DNA of 64,000 nucleotides, from NCBI RefSeq assembly GCF_035982055.1, contig NZ_CP108427.1:1922001-1986000 (forward strand). The letters are read 5' to 3'. The translations under genes were made by a program, and so were the position numbers. Below, piece by piece: positions 44,467 through 52,208 of this stretch (position 1 is the first letter of the stretch; every line of letters begins with the position of its first letter). The notes beneath the pieces are model-generated. The model did not search any database, was not told where the DNA came from, and saw only the letters and a program-made list of their open reading frames with translations. The DNA is from Streptomyces sp. NBC_01288 (GTDB lineage Bacteria; Actinomycetota; Actinomycetes; Streptomycetales; Streptomycetaceae).

Positions 44467-45150
44467 CTAGTGCCCGCCTTCCCCGTCCTCTTCGAGCAGA
44501 CCCGCGTCGTACGCCAACAGGGCGATCTGTACTCGGTTGTTGAGGTCCAGCTTGGCCAGGATGCGGGAGACGTGGGTCTTGACGGTGGCGACGCTCATGA
44601 AGAGGCCGGTGGCGATCTCGGCGTTGGCGAGTCCCTGGCCGACGGCCACGGCGACCTCGCGTTCGCGGTCCCCCAGGGCGGCGACGCGTTCACGCGCGCG
44701 TGCCCGACGGGTGTCGGTGGCGGTGCCCGCCGCGTGCTCCATCAACTGGCGGGTGACCGCGGGCGACAGCACGGGATCGCCGGCCGCGACCCGGCGTACG
44801 GCGTCGAGGATCTCGGCGGGCGGGGTGTCCTTGAGGACGAAGCCGGCGGCGCCCGCGCGGAGGGCCCGTAGCACCTGTTCGTCGGCGTGGAAGGTGGTGA
44901 GGACGACGATCTGCGGCCCTGCGTCGCCGCGGGCGCGCAACCGCTCCGTCGCCGTCAGCCCGTCGACCGACGGCATGCGGATGTCCATCAGCACGACGTC
45001 CGGGTGGACACGGTCGACGAGTTCCTCGACCTCGCTGCCGTCGGCGGCCTCGCCGACGATCTCGATGTCGGCGGCGCCGCCCATCATGAAGGACAACCCG
45101 GCCCGCACCAGCGGGTCGTCGTCGACAAGGAGCAGTCTGATCGCAGTCAT
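44467..45150 (-). CDS. NarL/FixJ-family response regulator
   Basis: 227 residues. The receiver domain has VDDD at the N-terminus, phospho-acceptor D56 in VVLMDIRMP, and the lysine in GFVLKDT. The LuxR-type helix-turn-helix (about 155-215) reads LGDREREVAVAVGQGLANAEIA and VKTHVSRILAKL. It presumably pairs with the kinase at 45511-46758, whose gene lies upstream in the same direction but 360 bases away, an unusually large gap for such pairs. Confidence 0.9.
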   Translation of the reverse strand: MTAIRLLLVDDDPLVRAGLSFMMGGAADIEIVGEAADGSEVEELVDRVHPDVVLMDIRMPSVDGLTATERLRARGDAGPQIVVLTTFHADEQVLRALRAGAAGFVLKDTPPAEILDAVRRVAAGDPVLSPAVTRQLMEHAAGTATDTRRARARERVAALGDREREVAVAVGQGLANAEIATGLFMSVATVKTHVSRILAKLDLNNRVQIALLAYDAGLLEEDGEGGH

Positions 45151-45510
45151 GGGGCTACGTAACCATGGCGACGCGGCGGGTGGTGGCGCGGTCCGCGGTG
45201 CCGGGCGGGGCGCCCAGGGAGACGTACGCGCAGCGGCCACCGAGGCGGCACGAGCGGGATGATCCTCGGGGAGCGGCTCCGGGGCGGCGGGACGGCAGGG
45301 CGACCGGTACTCCACGGCAGCGCCCTGGACACCCTGATCCGGCTGCTGTCCTACGCCAACACGTCGGCGGAGTCGGCCAGTTGGCCGGAGTTCGCGTGGG
45401 CGGCACCGGAGCGGACCGGGCCGCGCGGCGCGCACTCCCTCACCTCACTCCCTGAGCGGCCTCCATCCTCCTTGCCCAGGACGGGAGTTGCCCGTGGCGC
45501 CGAACGAGCC
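45151..45510. other. 360-base gap within a two-component locus, no supported gene
   Basis: Between the kinase stop and regulator start there is no frame with a convincing ribosome site and family similarity. A plus-strand stretch from about 45259 (MILGERLRGGG...) has coding-like composition but runs on as the antisense of the kinase gene, so I do not call it. The region could be a decayed gene or hold the regulator's own promoter. Confidence 0.4.
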
Positions 45511-46758
45511 TCACCCCCACGGCAGCCAAGCCCGCACCTGGAACCCCCCGCCCGCCTCCGGCCCGTGTTCCAGTCGTCCCCCTGCCAACGTCGCCCGCTC
45601 GGTCAGCCCGATCAACCCCTGGCCGGAACCGGGGACATGGGGCACCTCCCCCTCCGGAGGCGGGTTGCGTACGACGATCACCAGGCCGTCGCCCGGGGTG
45701 CCGGTGACCGTCACCGTGACCTCCGTGCCGGGAGCGTGCTTGCGGGCGTTGGTGAGGGCCTCCTGGGCGATGCGGTAGGCGGTGCGGCCGACCGAGGCGG
45801 GGACCGCGGCGGGGTCGGTGACCCGGTTGGCGAGGGTGACCTTCATGCCGGCCTCGCGGGACTCAGTGACCAGCGCGTCCAGGGCGCCGAGCGTGGGCTG
45901 CGGGCGGCCCGTCTCGTCGGGCTCGCCCGCGCGCAGGACGCCGATGATCTCCCGTAGGTCCTGGAGTGCCTCGTGGGCGCTCTCCCGGATGACACCGGCC
46001 GCCCGCGCGACCTCCTCGCGGGGCGCGTCCGGCCGGAACTCCAGCGCGCCCGCGTGCACGCTCAGCAGGGTGAGCCGGTGGGCGAGCACGTCGTGCATCT
46101 CGCGCGCGATGGCCTCGCGGGCGAGCCGCTGGGCCTGCTCGGCGCGCAGTTCCGCCTCCGTCTCCGCGCGCCGGGCGCGGTCGCGCAGGCTCAGCATGAG
46201 CTGCCGCTTGGAGCGCACGAACATGCCCCAGCCGATGACGGTGAGGGTGAGCAGTTCGGTGAACACGACCGCGCCGGCGTACGGCAGATCGGGGTCGGGG
46301 CGCAGCCAGAAGAACAGCGGGGCCAGGGCGAGTTGGACGCCGCCGACCCAGGCGACGTAGCGGAAGGGGCGGTGCACGGCGAGGGTGAACACGGCGACCA
46401 TGGCGGCGCCGCCCGCCGTGTTCGACACGAAGCCGACGGGGATCATCGCGACCGCGAGACCGACCGGCCAGCGGCGGCGCAGCCACACCGCGCCGCAGGC
46501 GAGGACCCCGAAGAACTGGTCCACGACGGCGAGGGAGTGCGGGGTCGCGGTGTCGCTGTCGAGGGTCTGCGCGGCGGCGAGTCCGATGCCCACGGCCAGC
46601 AGGAAGCAGCAGGTGTCGACGACCCAGTCGCGTGCGGTACGGCGGGGCCGTCCGCGCCGTTCGACGTCGGGGTCGAGTTCGTCGGCCACGGCCGACGGCA
46701 GCAGCCATCGGCGCCCCGCGAACGCCTGCGGTACCTTCGCGGTCCTGTCACCTGTCAC
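45511..46758 (-). CDS. sensor histidine kinase (HisKA_3/NarX type)
   Basis: 415 residues. A cytoplasmic head (1-40) precedes four to six hydrophobic segments (about 45-63, 75-93, 99-112, 115-129, 133-151, 160-180) with very short loops. The dimerisation/phospho-acceptor helix follows, with H222 in AREMHDVLAHRL. The ATPase domain has QEALTNARKHAP (N-box) and GSGQGLIGLTERA (G-box). GTG 46758 is chosen: a TAGATT box ends 8 bases upstream, consistent with a leaderless mRNA, and the extension further upstream has no kinase character. Pairs with the regulator at 44467. Confidence 0.88.
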   Translation of the reverse strand: MTGDRTAKVPQAFAGRRWLLPSAVADELDPDVERRGRPRRTARDWVVDTCCFLLAVGIGLAAAQTLDSDTATPHSLAVVDQFFGVLACGAVWLRRRWPVGLAVAMIPVGFVSNTAGGAAMVAVFTLAVHRPFRYVAWVGGVQLALAPLFFWLRPDPDLPYAGAVVFTELLTLTVIGWGMFVRSKRQLMLSLRDRARRAETEAELRAEQAQRLAREAIAREMHDVLAHRLTLLSVHAGALEFRPDAPREEVARAAGVIRESAHEALQDLREIIGVLRAGEPDETGRPQPTLGALDALVTESREAGMKVTLANRVTDPAAVPASVGRTAYRIAQEALTNARKHAPGTEVTVTVTGTPGDGLVIVVRNPPPEGEVPHVPGSGQGLIGLTERATLAGGRLEHGPEAGGGFQVRAWLPWG

Positions 46759-47028
46759 GGTCGACAAATCTATGCGGCACCGGGTCCGGTCACCCACCCC
46801 GTGCGGGGGAACGGCGACCAAAGTCGCGCGATCACAGACTTTCGGCGGACAGGCCTCGCCCCGCGAACCACGCGACGGGCGGTTCAAGGCCAAGGTTCCC
46901 TGCCCGTGCGCAGACCGTGTGGAGACGGCGCGCGCCAGGTTAACTCCCTGAAAACTCATCGGACTTGGCGGGAAAATCTCCGCTGTTGTCATTGACATGC
47001 CACTATCTACGCGCGTCATCATGAGGGC

Positions 47029-47418
47029 ATGAGATTCCCCCCACGGATCACCGGCATCGGCGCATCAGCCGCCGTCCTGTCCGCTCTCCTCGTCGGCGGC
47101 ACCGTCGCCACCGCGACCCCGGCCGCCGCCGCGGTCGGCAGCATCTGTTACAGCGCCCTGCCTTCCCAGGCGTACGACACGCTCGACCTGATCGCGACGA
47201 ACGGCCCCTTCCCCTACTCGCAGGACGGCGTCGTCTTCCGCAACCAGGAAGGCGTCCTCCCCAGCCAGGCGTCCGGCTACTACCACGAGTACACGGTCAA
47301 GACTCCTGGCTCGTCCACGCGAGGAGCGCGCCGCATCGTCACCGGAACGAAGACCCAGGAGGACTACTACACCTCGGACCACTACGTCACCTTCAACCTG
47401 ATCAACTTCGGCTGCTGA
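47029..47418 (+). CDS. secreted guanyl-specific ribonuclease (RNase Sa type)
   Basis: 129 residues: a signal peptide (about 1-33) plus a 96-residue mature enzyme that aligns with RNase Sa without gaps. The catalytic residues map to E87, R98 and H118 (E54, R65 and H85 in RNase Sa), and the disulfide cysteines to C40 and C129. It cleaves RNA after guanosine outside the cell. GAGGG precedes the ATG, and TTGACA lies at 46992-46997. No barstar-type inhibitor gene is visible in the window. It is divergent from the kinase gene. Confidence 0.95.
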   Translation: MRFPPRITGIGASAAVLSALLVGGTVATATPAAAAVGSICYSALPSQAYDTLDLIATNGPFPYSQDGVVFRNQEGVLPSQASGYYHEYTVKTPGSSTRGARRIVTGTKTQEDYYTSDHYVTFNLINFGC

Positions 47419-47523
47419 GCCGATCGGTCAGGTTCGGCGCCCGAAGGAACGACGTGCCCGGCTGTAGGTCCGGCCCGTAGCCACCCGGGCGTCCGGCCCC
47501 CACCGGCTGCACCATCGCTCACC

Positions 47524-47568
47524 CCTCGCCCCGCGGCTCCCCCCACGTTCATGGGTCGCGGGGCGAGG
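47524..47568. terminator. 12-bp inverted repeat between convergent genes
   Basis: CCTCGCCCCGCG (47524-47535) and CGCGGGGCGAGG (47557-47568) are perfect inverted repeats with a 21-nt loop. They lie between the RNase gene and the convergent DUF6745 gene, probably a shared bidirectional terminator. Confidence 0.6.
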
Positions 47569-47592
47569 CACGTCCTGCCGCCGGGGGGGCTC

Positions 47593-48693
47593 TCAGGTCT
47601 GCCGCTCGGGTGCGTACGCCTCGGCGTCCAGGCCGAAGGTCCAGGCCACCCCCGCTCGGGCCGTGCGCGTCGACGGGGGGACCCGTAGCCAGTACGTGCG
47701 GTGGGTGCCGTCGGGTTCCGGGGTCGAGTTGAGGACCTCCACCATGACCACGGGCTCGTCGTCGGCCAGGTCGATCCGCCACAGCGTGCCCGTCTCGTCC
47801 CGGTGCAGGGGGCGGGCGCCCGAATCGGTGAGGTACCGGTCGTAGCCGTAGTACTCCAGCATCACGCGGCGCAGCTCGGCGTTCTCCTCGGCGCGGATGC
47901 GTTCCGGGGTCAGCGTGGGCAGTTCGGCCAGGAAGGCGGCCGGAACCGGCATGCCGCGCCAGGCGTGCAGGGCGAAGCCGTCCGGGTAGGCGAGCGCCGG
48001 GCCGTCCCCGTGGTCCAGTCGTCCCGCCTCGTCGCGGTGGAGGGCCGAGGGGCGCTCCGACAGGACGGCGACCCGCGCGAACGGCCACCACCAGCCGGCG
48101 CCGCGGCACACCGCGGCCAGCGCGTCGATCGGACCGTCGTCGGCGGGGAACGCCGCGAGCCACGGCGCGTCGTGCTGTCCGAGCACGGCGTCCAGGAGGA
48201 TCAGCCGGATCTCCGCGGCCTCCTTTCCGGTGTCCCTTCCGGCCAGTTCCTCGATCACGCCGGTACGGATGCGGTCCACCAGTGCCTGCGTCGACGGCCA
48301 CAGCCGTCCGCCGGTCGCCGCCCAGTGCGCCGACCACCCCGCGGGCCCCAACTCGGCGTGCAGCCGCCGTCTCGCCGCCGCCCACGGAGCACTGCGCACC
48401 GCCTCCCGGACGCTCGGGCCCCGGTCCGCCCGCTCCCGGAGGAGAGCGACCGCCGCGCGGGGCGAGCCCACCCACACCACGCGCTCCGGTTCCGCGAGTC
48501 CCGCCAGCCGGTAGGCCCGCCGGACGCCCTCCTCTGCGCGCGCCCGGTCCGCGGGCCCCGTCGCCGAGGCCCACGCCCGCCACTCCGCGAGGTCACCGGA
48601 GGGCCCGGTCACCACGCTCCCCGCCACCGAGTCCGGTGTGCCGCCCGACTTCAGGCCCGTCATCCTGTCCACCCCGGTGTCCGTCCCGCTCAC
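47593..48693 (-). CDS. DUF6745-type protein, partner of STM401x locus
   Basis: 366 residues, cytoplasmic. The N-terminal half is helical (ERVVWVGSPRAAVALLRE, WPSTQALVDRIRTGVIEELAGR). The C-terminal half carries SALHRDEAGRLDHGDGPALAYPDG followed by HAWRGMPVPAAFL, then REPLHRDETGTLWRIDL-like and 'EVLNSTPEPDGTHRTYWLRVPP', which I recognise as the DUF6745 type (uncharacterised). It is often found beside leucine-rich-repeat proteins in Streptomyces (from memory). GTG 48693 has GGAGGAA about 7 bases upstream. Second gene of a two-gene operon with the 108-residue protein. Confidence 0.78.
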   Translation of the reverse strand: MSGTDTGVDRMTGLKSGGTPDSVAGSVVTGPSGDLAEWRAWASATGPADRARAEEGVRRAYRLAGLAEPERVVWVGSPRAAVALLRERADRGPSVREAVRSAPWAAARRRLHAELGPAGWSAHWAATGGRLWPSTQALVDRIRTGVIEELAGRDTGKEAAEIRLILLDAVLGQHDAPWLAAFPADDGPIDALAAVCRGAGWWWPFARVAVLSERPSALHRDEAGRLDHGDGPALAYPDGFALHAWRGMPVPAAFLAELPTLTPERIRAEENAELRRVMLEYYGYDRYLTDSGARPLHRDETGTLWRIDLADDEPVVMVEVLNSTPEPDGTHRTYWLRVPPSTRTARAGVAWTFGLDAEAYAPERQT

Positions 48694-48751
48694 GTGCGCT
48701 TCCTCCCCTGTCCCGCCCGGTTCTGTCCTGATGCCGATGCGTCCCGGTGGC

Positions 48752-49078
48752 TCAGTCGGCCACGATCCGTACGGACCCGGGCACGTACTCCCGCTGTCTG
48801 ACGACCCGGAACCACCCCTTGGGCAGCGCGATCGCCGCGTGCTCCTCGTGCACCACCCGCCCGCCCTGGGGCAGATGGAGCAGCAACGGACCGTAGGGGC
48901 CCGGCTCGCGCACCAACTCCCCCGGCCCGACGACCGCGTGGGCATGCCCCGTCACCTCTCCCAGCGCCAGCACGAGCCGCCCGCGTCCGTCGCGCCGCTC
49001 CCTCGGGGCGTGTGCCGCGTGAGCGGGCACCGCGTCCCGCGCGACCGGCACGATCAGCACGTCTCCCTGTCGGTACAT
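48752..49078 (-). CDS. 108-residue conserved protein (YRQGDVL family)
   Basis: 108 residues, predicted all-beta. It begins MYRQGDVLIVPVARDAVP, contains GRLVLALGEVTGHAHAVVGPG and HLPQGGRVVHEEHAAIALPKGWFRVVRQREYVPGSVRIV, quoted here in part only. Similar small proteins occur in phages and next to DUF6745 genes; function unknown. GAGGGG lies 6 bases before the ATG. An in-frame ATG at 49120 coincides with the predicted transcription start and could give a leaderless longer form. It is driven by the leftward RecA-NDp-like promoter at 49128-49150. Confidence 0.78.
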   Translation of the reverse strand: MYRQGDVLIVPVARDAVPAHAAHAPRERRDGRGRLVLALGEVTGHAHAVVGPGELVREPGPYGPLLLHLPQGGRVVHEEHAAIALPKGWFRVVRQREYVPGSVRIVAD

Positions 49079-49127
49079 GGCTGTCCCCTCACCGCCGGGT
49101 GCGCCGCGCACCGGCTTCATGACCACG

Positions 49128-49150
49128 ACGTTAGGCGTCACCACTGACAA
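49128..49150 (-). promoter_or_regulatory. RecA-NDp/PafBC-type DNA-damage promoter, leftward
   Basis: On the minus strand TTGTCAGTG (49150-49142), 8 bases, then TAACGT (49133-49128) matches the consensus TTGTCRGTG-N8-TAnnnT exactly. In mycobacteria this motif drives LexA-independent, PafBC-dependent DNA-damage genes, and the same type of promoter is known at Streptomyces recA. Transcription would begin near 49121, about 43 bases before the 108-residue protein. Confidence 0.7.
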
Positions 49151-49179
49151 CGGCCCCTGGCCCGCCCCGCCGACGGGCA

Positions 49180-49202
49180 CTGTCAGTGGCGGTTGGTAGA
49201 AA
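49180..49202 (+). promoter_or_regulatory. RecA-NDp/PafBC-type promoter, rightward
   Basis: CTGTCAGTG (49180-49188), 8 bases, TAGAAA (49197-49202): one mismatch in the -35-like part and A instead of T at the last -10 position. It mirrors the leftward promoter; the arms CCACTGACA (49141-49149) and TGTCAGTGG (49181-49189) are a perfect 9-bp inverted repeat. It would drive the STM4015-STM4011 operon with a leader of about 39 bases. Confidence 0.6.
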
Positions 49203-49247
49203 TGCGGCACCACAGACCACGCACACTTCCTTCTCAGGAGCGGCCGC

Positions 49248-50207
49248 ATGACCATCGGTGAGCACCTCGACGCACTGCACGGGCTGCCCTCGTTCACCTT
49301 TCCCGGGCCGGGTGCCCCGGCCGACCGGCTGCCCGAGCCGGACTCGGTCGCCTGGCGCCTGGACAGCGACGTGTACGACTCCGACGAGGCGTGGACCGAC
49401 ATGTTCACCCGCTTCCGTGCCGCCGTCGACACGAACCGGGTCCGGGCGCTGATCATCGGCGCCTGGGCAGATGCCTACGACAGCGCGCCCACCGAGATGT
49501 TCGAGGCGCTGGTGGAGGCCCGGGACGTCTTCCCGGCACTGCGCGCGCTGTTCGTCGGCGACCTGGTGATGGAGGAGTGCGAGATCTCCTGGATCAACCA
49601 GACCGATGTCGCACCGCTGCTCAACGCCTACCCGGCGCTGGAGGAGTTCGGAGTGCGCGGCGGCACCGGGCTGGAGTTCACCGCGCTGCGGCACGGTGCG
49701 CTGCGCCGGCTGGTGGCGGAGACGGGCGGGCTGCCCGTCGGGGTGGTGCGCGGCATCGGCGCCAGTGACCTGCCCGCCCTGGAGCACCTCGACCTGTGGC
49801 TGGGCACGCCGGACTACGGCGGTGACAGCGAGGCCGCCGACCTGGAGCCGATCCTGTCCGGTGCGCGGCTGCCGCGCCTGCGTCATCTGGCCCTGCGCAA
49901 CAGCGAGATGCAGGACGCGGTGGCCGCCGCGGTCGCCGCCGCCCCGGTGGTGGAGCGCCTGGAGGTGCTGGACCTGTCGATGGGCGTACTGACCGACGAG
50001 GGCGCCGTGGCGCTGCTGAGCGGGCAGCCGCTGACGCATCTCAAGAAGCTGGATCTGCACCACAACTACCTCAGCGAGGCCGTCGCGGAGCGGGTACGGC
50101 AGACGCTGGTGCCGGTGGGCGTGGACGTCGACCTGGACCGTGACGACGCCGAGGAGGACACGGAGGACGACGGCACGGTCTGGCGCTACGTCGCCGTCGG
50201 GGAGTGA
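49248..50207 (+). CDS. STM4015-family leucine-rich-repeat protein
   Basis: 319 residues, cytoplasmic, acidic. The N-terminal part (1-110) has PDSVAWRLDSDVYDSDEAW and VRALIIGAWADAYDSAP. Leucine-rich repeats run from about 115 to 290 (PALRALFVGDL, PALEEFGVRGG, PALEHLDLWLG, PRLRHLALRNS, ERLEVLDLSMGVLTDEGA, THLKKLDLHHNYLSE). The tail is Asp/Glu-rich. LRR folds bind proteins or peptides, so this is probably the recognition or scaffold subunit of the system. AGGAG lies 7 bases before the ATG. First gene of the five-gene operon. Confidence 0.88.
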   Translation: MTIGEHLDALHGLPSFTFPGPGAPADRLPEPDSVAWRLDSDVYDSDEAWTDMFTRFRAAVDTNRVRALIIGAWADAYDSAPTEMFEALVEARDVFPALRALFVGDLVMEECEISWINQTDVAPLLNAYPALEEFGVRGGTGLEFTALRHGALRRLVAETGGLPVGVVRGIGASDLPALEHLDLWLGTPDYGGDSEAADLEPILSGARLPRLRHLALRNSEMQDAVAAAVAAAPVVERLEVLDLSMGVLTDEGAVALLSGQPLTHLKKLDLHHNYLSEAVAERVRQTLVPVGVDVDLDRDDAEEDTEDDGTVWRYVAVGE

Positions 50208-51385
50208 CCGCGTCCACCGCGGCCCGGCCGATCGCCGCCGCGTCGTCCGCCCGTACCGGGCCCCGGTTCGCGGTGGTCGGCAACCCCGAGAACCGCAGGG
50301 TGTCCCTCTTCGCGGACGCCGTGCGCGCGGCCTGGCTGCCCGCACCCCGCGTCGTCACCTGGACGGACGTCCTGCGCGCGCGGGGAGCGGACTTCGCCGC
50401 CGACGAGTTCGTCCGGGTCGACTCCCCCGGCGAGAACCCCGAGGTCGACCGGCTGCTGCGGGACGTCACGGACCCGACCCGGGTGGAGGGTTCGGCCCGC
50501 TGGTACACGCGGTTCACCGCCGCGCTGCGCACGTTGCGCGGCGGCATCCCCCTCGCCGACCCGGACGACCTGGCGGCGCTGTTCGACAAACGGGCGTGCC
50601 ACGCCGTGCTGGACGCGGCCGGTGTGCCCGTCCCGGACTCCCCCACGTCGGGTCCGCACGGCGCGCGCGTGCACGGCTGGGACGACGTACGGGCGTTGAT
50701 GCGCGAGCACCGGATGCCCCGGCTGTTCGTCAAGCCCGCGCACGGTTCGTCGGCGTCGGGTGTCCTCGCGGTCGAGACGGCGGGCGGCGGCCGGATCAGG
50801 GCGACCACGTCCGTGGAGACCGGTCCGGACGGCGCGCTCCACAACTCCCTCCGGGTGCGGCGGTATCACGACGAGCGGGACGTCGCCCGCATCGTGGACG
50901 CGCTGGCCCCGGACGGGCTGCATCTCGAACGCTGGGTGCCGAAGGCCTCCCAGGCGGGCCGGGCCGCGGATCTCCGCGTGGTCGTCGTGGCGGGCCGGGC
51001 CACCCACGCGGTGGTGCGCGCCAGTCGCTGGCCGCTGACCAACCTGCATCTGGGCGGCAGCCGCGGCGACCTCGACGGCGTCCGGCGGGCCGTCACCGCC
51101 GCGGGTGCCCGGTGGTCGGACGTCCTGGACGTGTGCGAGCGCGCCGCGTCCTGCTTCCCGCGCACGCTGTGCGTGGGGGTCGATCTGCTGCCGGCCGTGG
51201 ACTGGCGCCGCAGCTTCGTCGGCGAGGTCAACGCCTTCGGCGACCTGCTGCCCCGGCTCACCGGACTGCCCGGCAGTGGCGCCGAGGGTCTGGACACCTA
51301 CGGCGCGCAGGTGGCGGCCGTCCTGCGCGCACCGGCCGGAAGCGGCCCGCGTCACCCGTACAGAACAGGAACAGCCCATGCCTGA
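50204..51385 (+). CDS. STM4014-family ATP-grasp-like protein
   Basis: 393 residues. After a short tail, FAVVGNPENRRVSLFADAVR begins a pre-ATP-grasp domain (20-90). The ATP-grasp-like core has DKRACHAVLDAAGVPVPDS, the nucleotide lysine K177 in RLFVKPAHGSSASGV and a metal-site pair E341/N343 in VGEVNAFGDLLPRL. Such folds activate a carboxylate as acyl-phosphate and join it to an amine or thiol. Whether this family is an active ligase is not established. GTG start overlaps the STM4015 stop (GTGA, 50204-50207). Confidence 0.85.
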   Translation: MTASTAARPIAAASSARTGPRFAVVGNPENRRVSLFADAVRAAWLPAPRVVTWTDVLRARGADFAADEFVRVDSPGENPEVDRLLRDVTDPTRVEGSARWYTRFTAALRTLRGGIPLADPDDLAALFDKRACHAVLDAAGVPVPDSPTSGPHGARVHGWDDVRALMREHRMPRLFVKPAHGSSASGVLAVETAGGGRIRATTSVETGPDGALHNSLRVRRYHDERDVARIVDALAPDGLHLERWVPKASQAGRAADLRVVVVAGRATHAVVRASRWPLTNLHLGGSRGDLDGVRRAVTAAGARWSDVLDVCERAASCFPRTLCVGVDLLPAVDWRRSFVGEVNAFGDLLPRLTGLPGSGAEGLDTYGAQVAAVLRAPAGSGPRHPYRTGTAHA

Positions 51386-52208
51386 GCCCGACATGAACGC
51401 GATCGTCGGCGACCACGACATCCTGCTGGTCACCCTCGACACGCTACGGCACGACGTGGCCGTCGAGTTGGCGGCGGAGGGGCGCATCCCGCACCTGGCC
51501 CGCCATCTGCCCGGCGGACGCTGGGAGGAGAGGCACGCTCCGGGCAGTTTCACCTACGCCTCGCACCAGGCGATCTTCGCCGGATTCCTGCCCACTCCGG
51601 CCCAACCCGGCCCGCATCCACGGCTGTTCGCGGCGAGCTTCGCCGGCAGCGAGACCACCGCCGAGGGCACCTTCGTCTACGACACCCCCGACCTGGTGTC
51701 CGGACTGGCGGCGGCCGGCTACCGCACCGTCTGCGTCGGGGGCGTGGGCTTCTTCAACCGGCGCGGTCCGCTGGGCTCCGTACTGCCCGGCCTGTTCCAA
51801 GAAGCGCACTGGGAGGAGGAGTTCGGCGTCACCTCGCCGCACTCCTTCGAGAACCAGATCGACCGCGTGGAACAGGTGGTGGGCCAACTGCCCGCCGAAC
51901 AGCGCCTGTTCCTCTTCGTGAACGTGTCGGCACTGCACCAGCCCAACTGGTTCCACCTGCCGGGCGCGACCCGCGAGGCGGGAGACACCCGGGAGACGCA
52001 CGCCGCCGCGCTGGAGTACGTCGACCGGCACATCGGGCGGCTGTTCGCCGCGGTGAGCTCCCGGCGCCGCTGCTTCGTCATCGTCTGCTCCGACCACGGC
52101 ACCGCCTACGGCGACGACGGCTACACCGGCCACCGTCTGGGCCACGAGTCCGTGTGGACCGTGCCGTACGCCCACTTCCTCCTCGAACCCGCCGAGGCCG
52201 CCCGATGA
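51378..52208 (+). CDS. STM4013/SEN3800-family hydrolase (alkaline phosphatase superfamily)
   Basis: 276 residues. Metal-site motifs of the phosphatase/sulfatase superfamily are visible: D21 in LLVTLDTLRHD, a candidate nucleophile in PGSFTYASHQAIFAG (S57 or T59), VIVCSDHGTAYGDDGYTGH near 230 and GHESVWTVP at the end. It should hydrolyse a phosphate or sulfate ester or a phosphodiester; there is no signal peptide, so it acts in the cytoplasm. ATG 51378 overlaps the STM4014 end by 8 bases with AGGAA upstream. Confidence 0.87.
   Translation: MPEPDMNAIVGDHDILLVTLDTLRHDVAVELAAEGRIPHLARHLPGGRWEERHAPGSFTYASHQAIFAGFLPTPAQPGPHPRLFAASFAGSETTAEGTFVYDTPDLVSGLAAAGYRTVCVGGVGFFNRRGPLGSVLPGLFQEAHWEEEFGVTSPHSFENQIDRVEQVVGQLPAEQRLFLFVNVSALHQPNWFHLPGATREAGDTRETHAAALEYVDRHIGRLFAAVSSRRRCFVIVCSDHGTAYGDDGYTGHRLGHESVWTVPYAHFLLEPAEAAR

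Noticed and set aside
45259..45957. Plus-strand frame starting MILGERLRGGG in the kinase-regulator gap
   Set aside because: Most of it is antisense to the kinase gene and the early part has no recognisable family; kept only as a low-interest observation.
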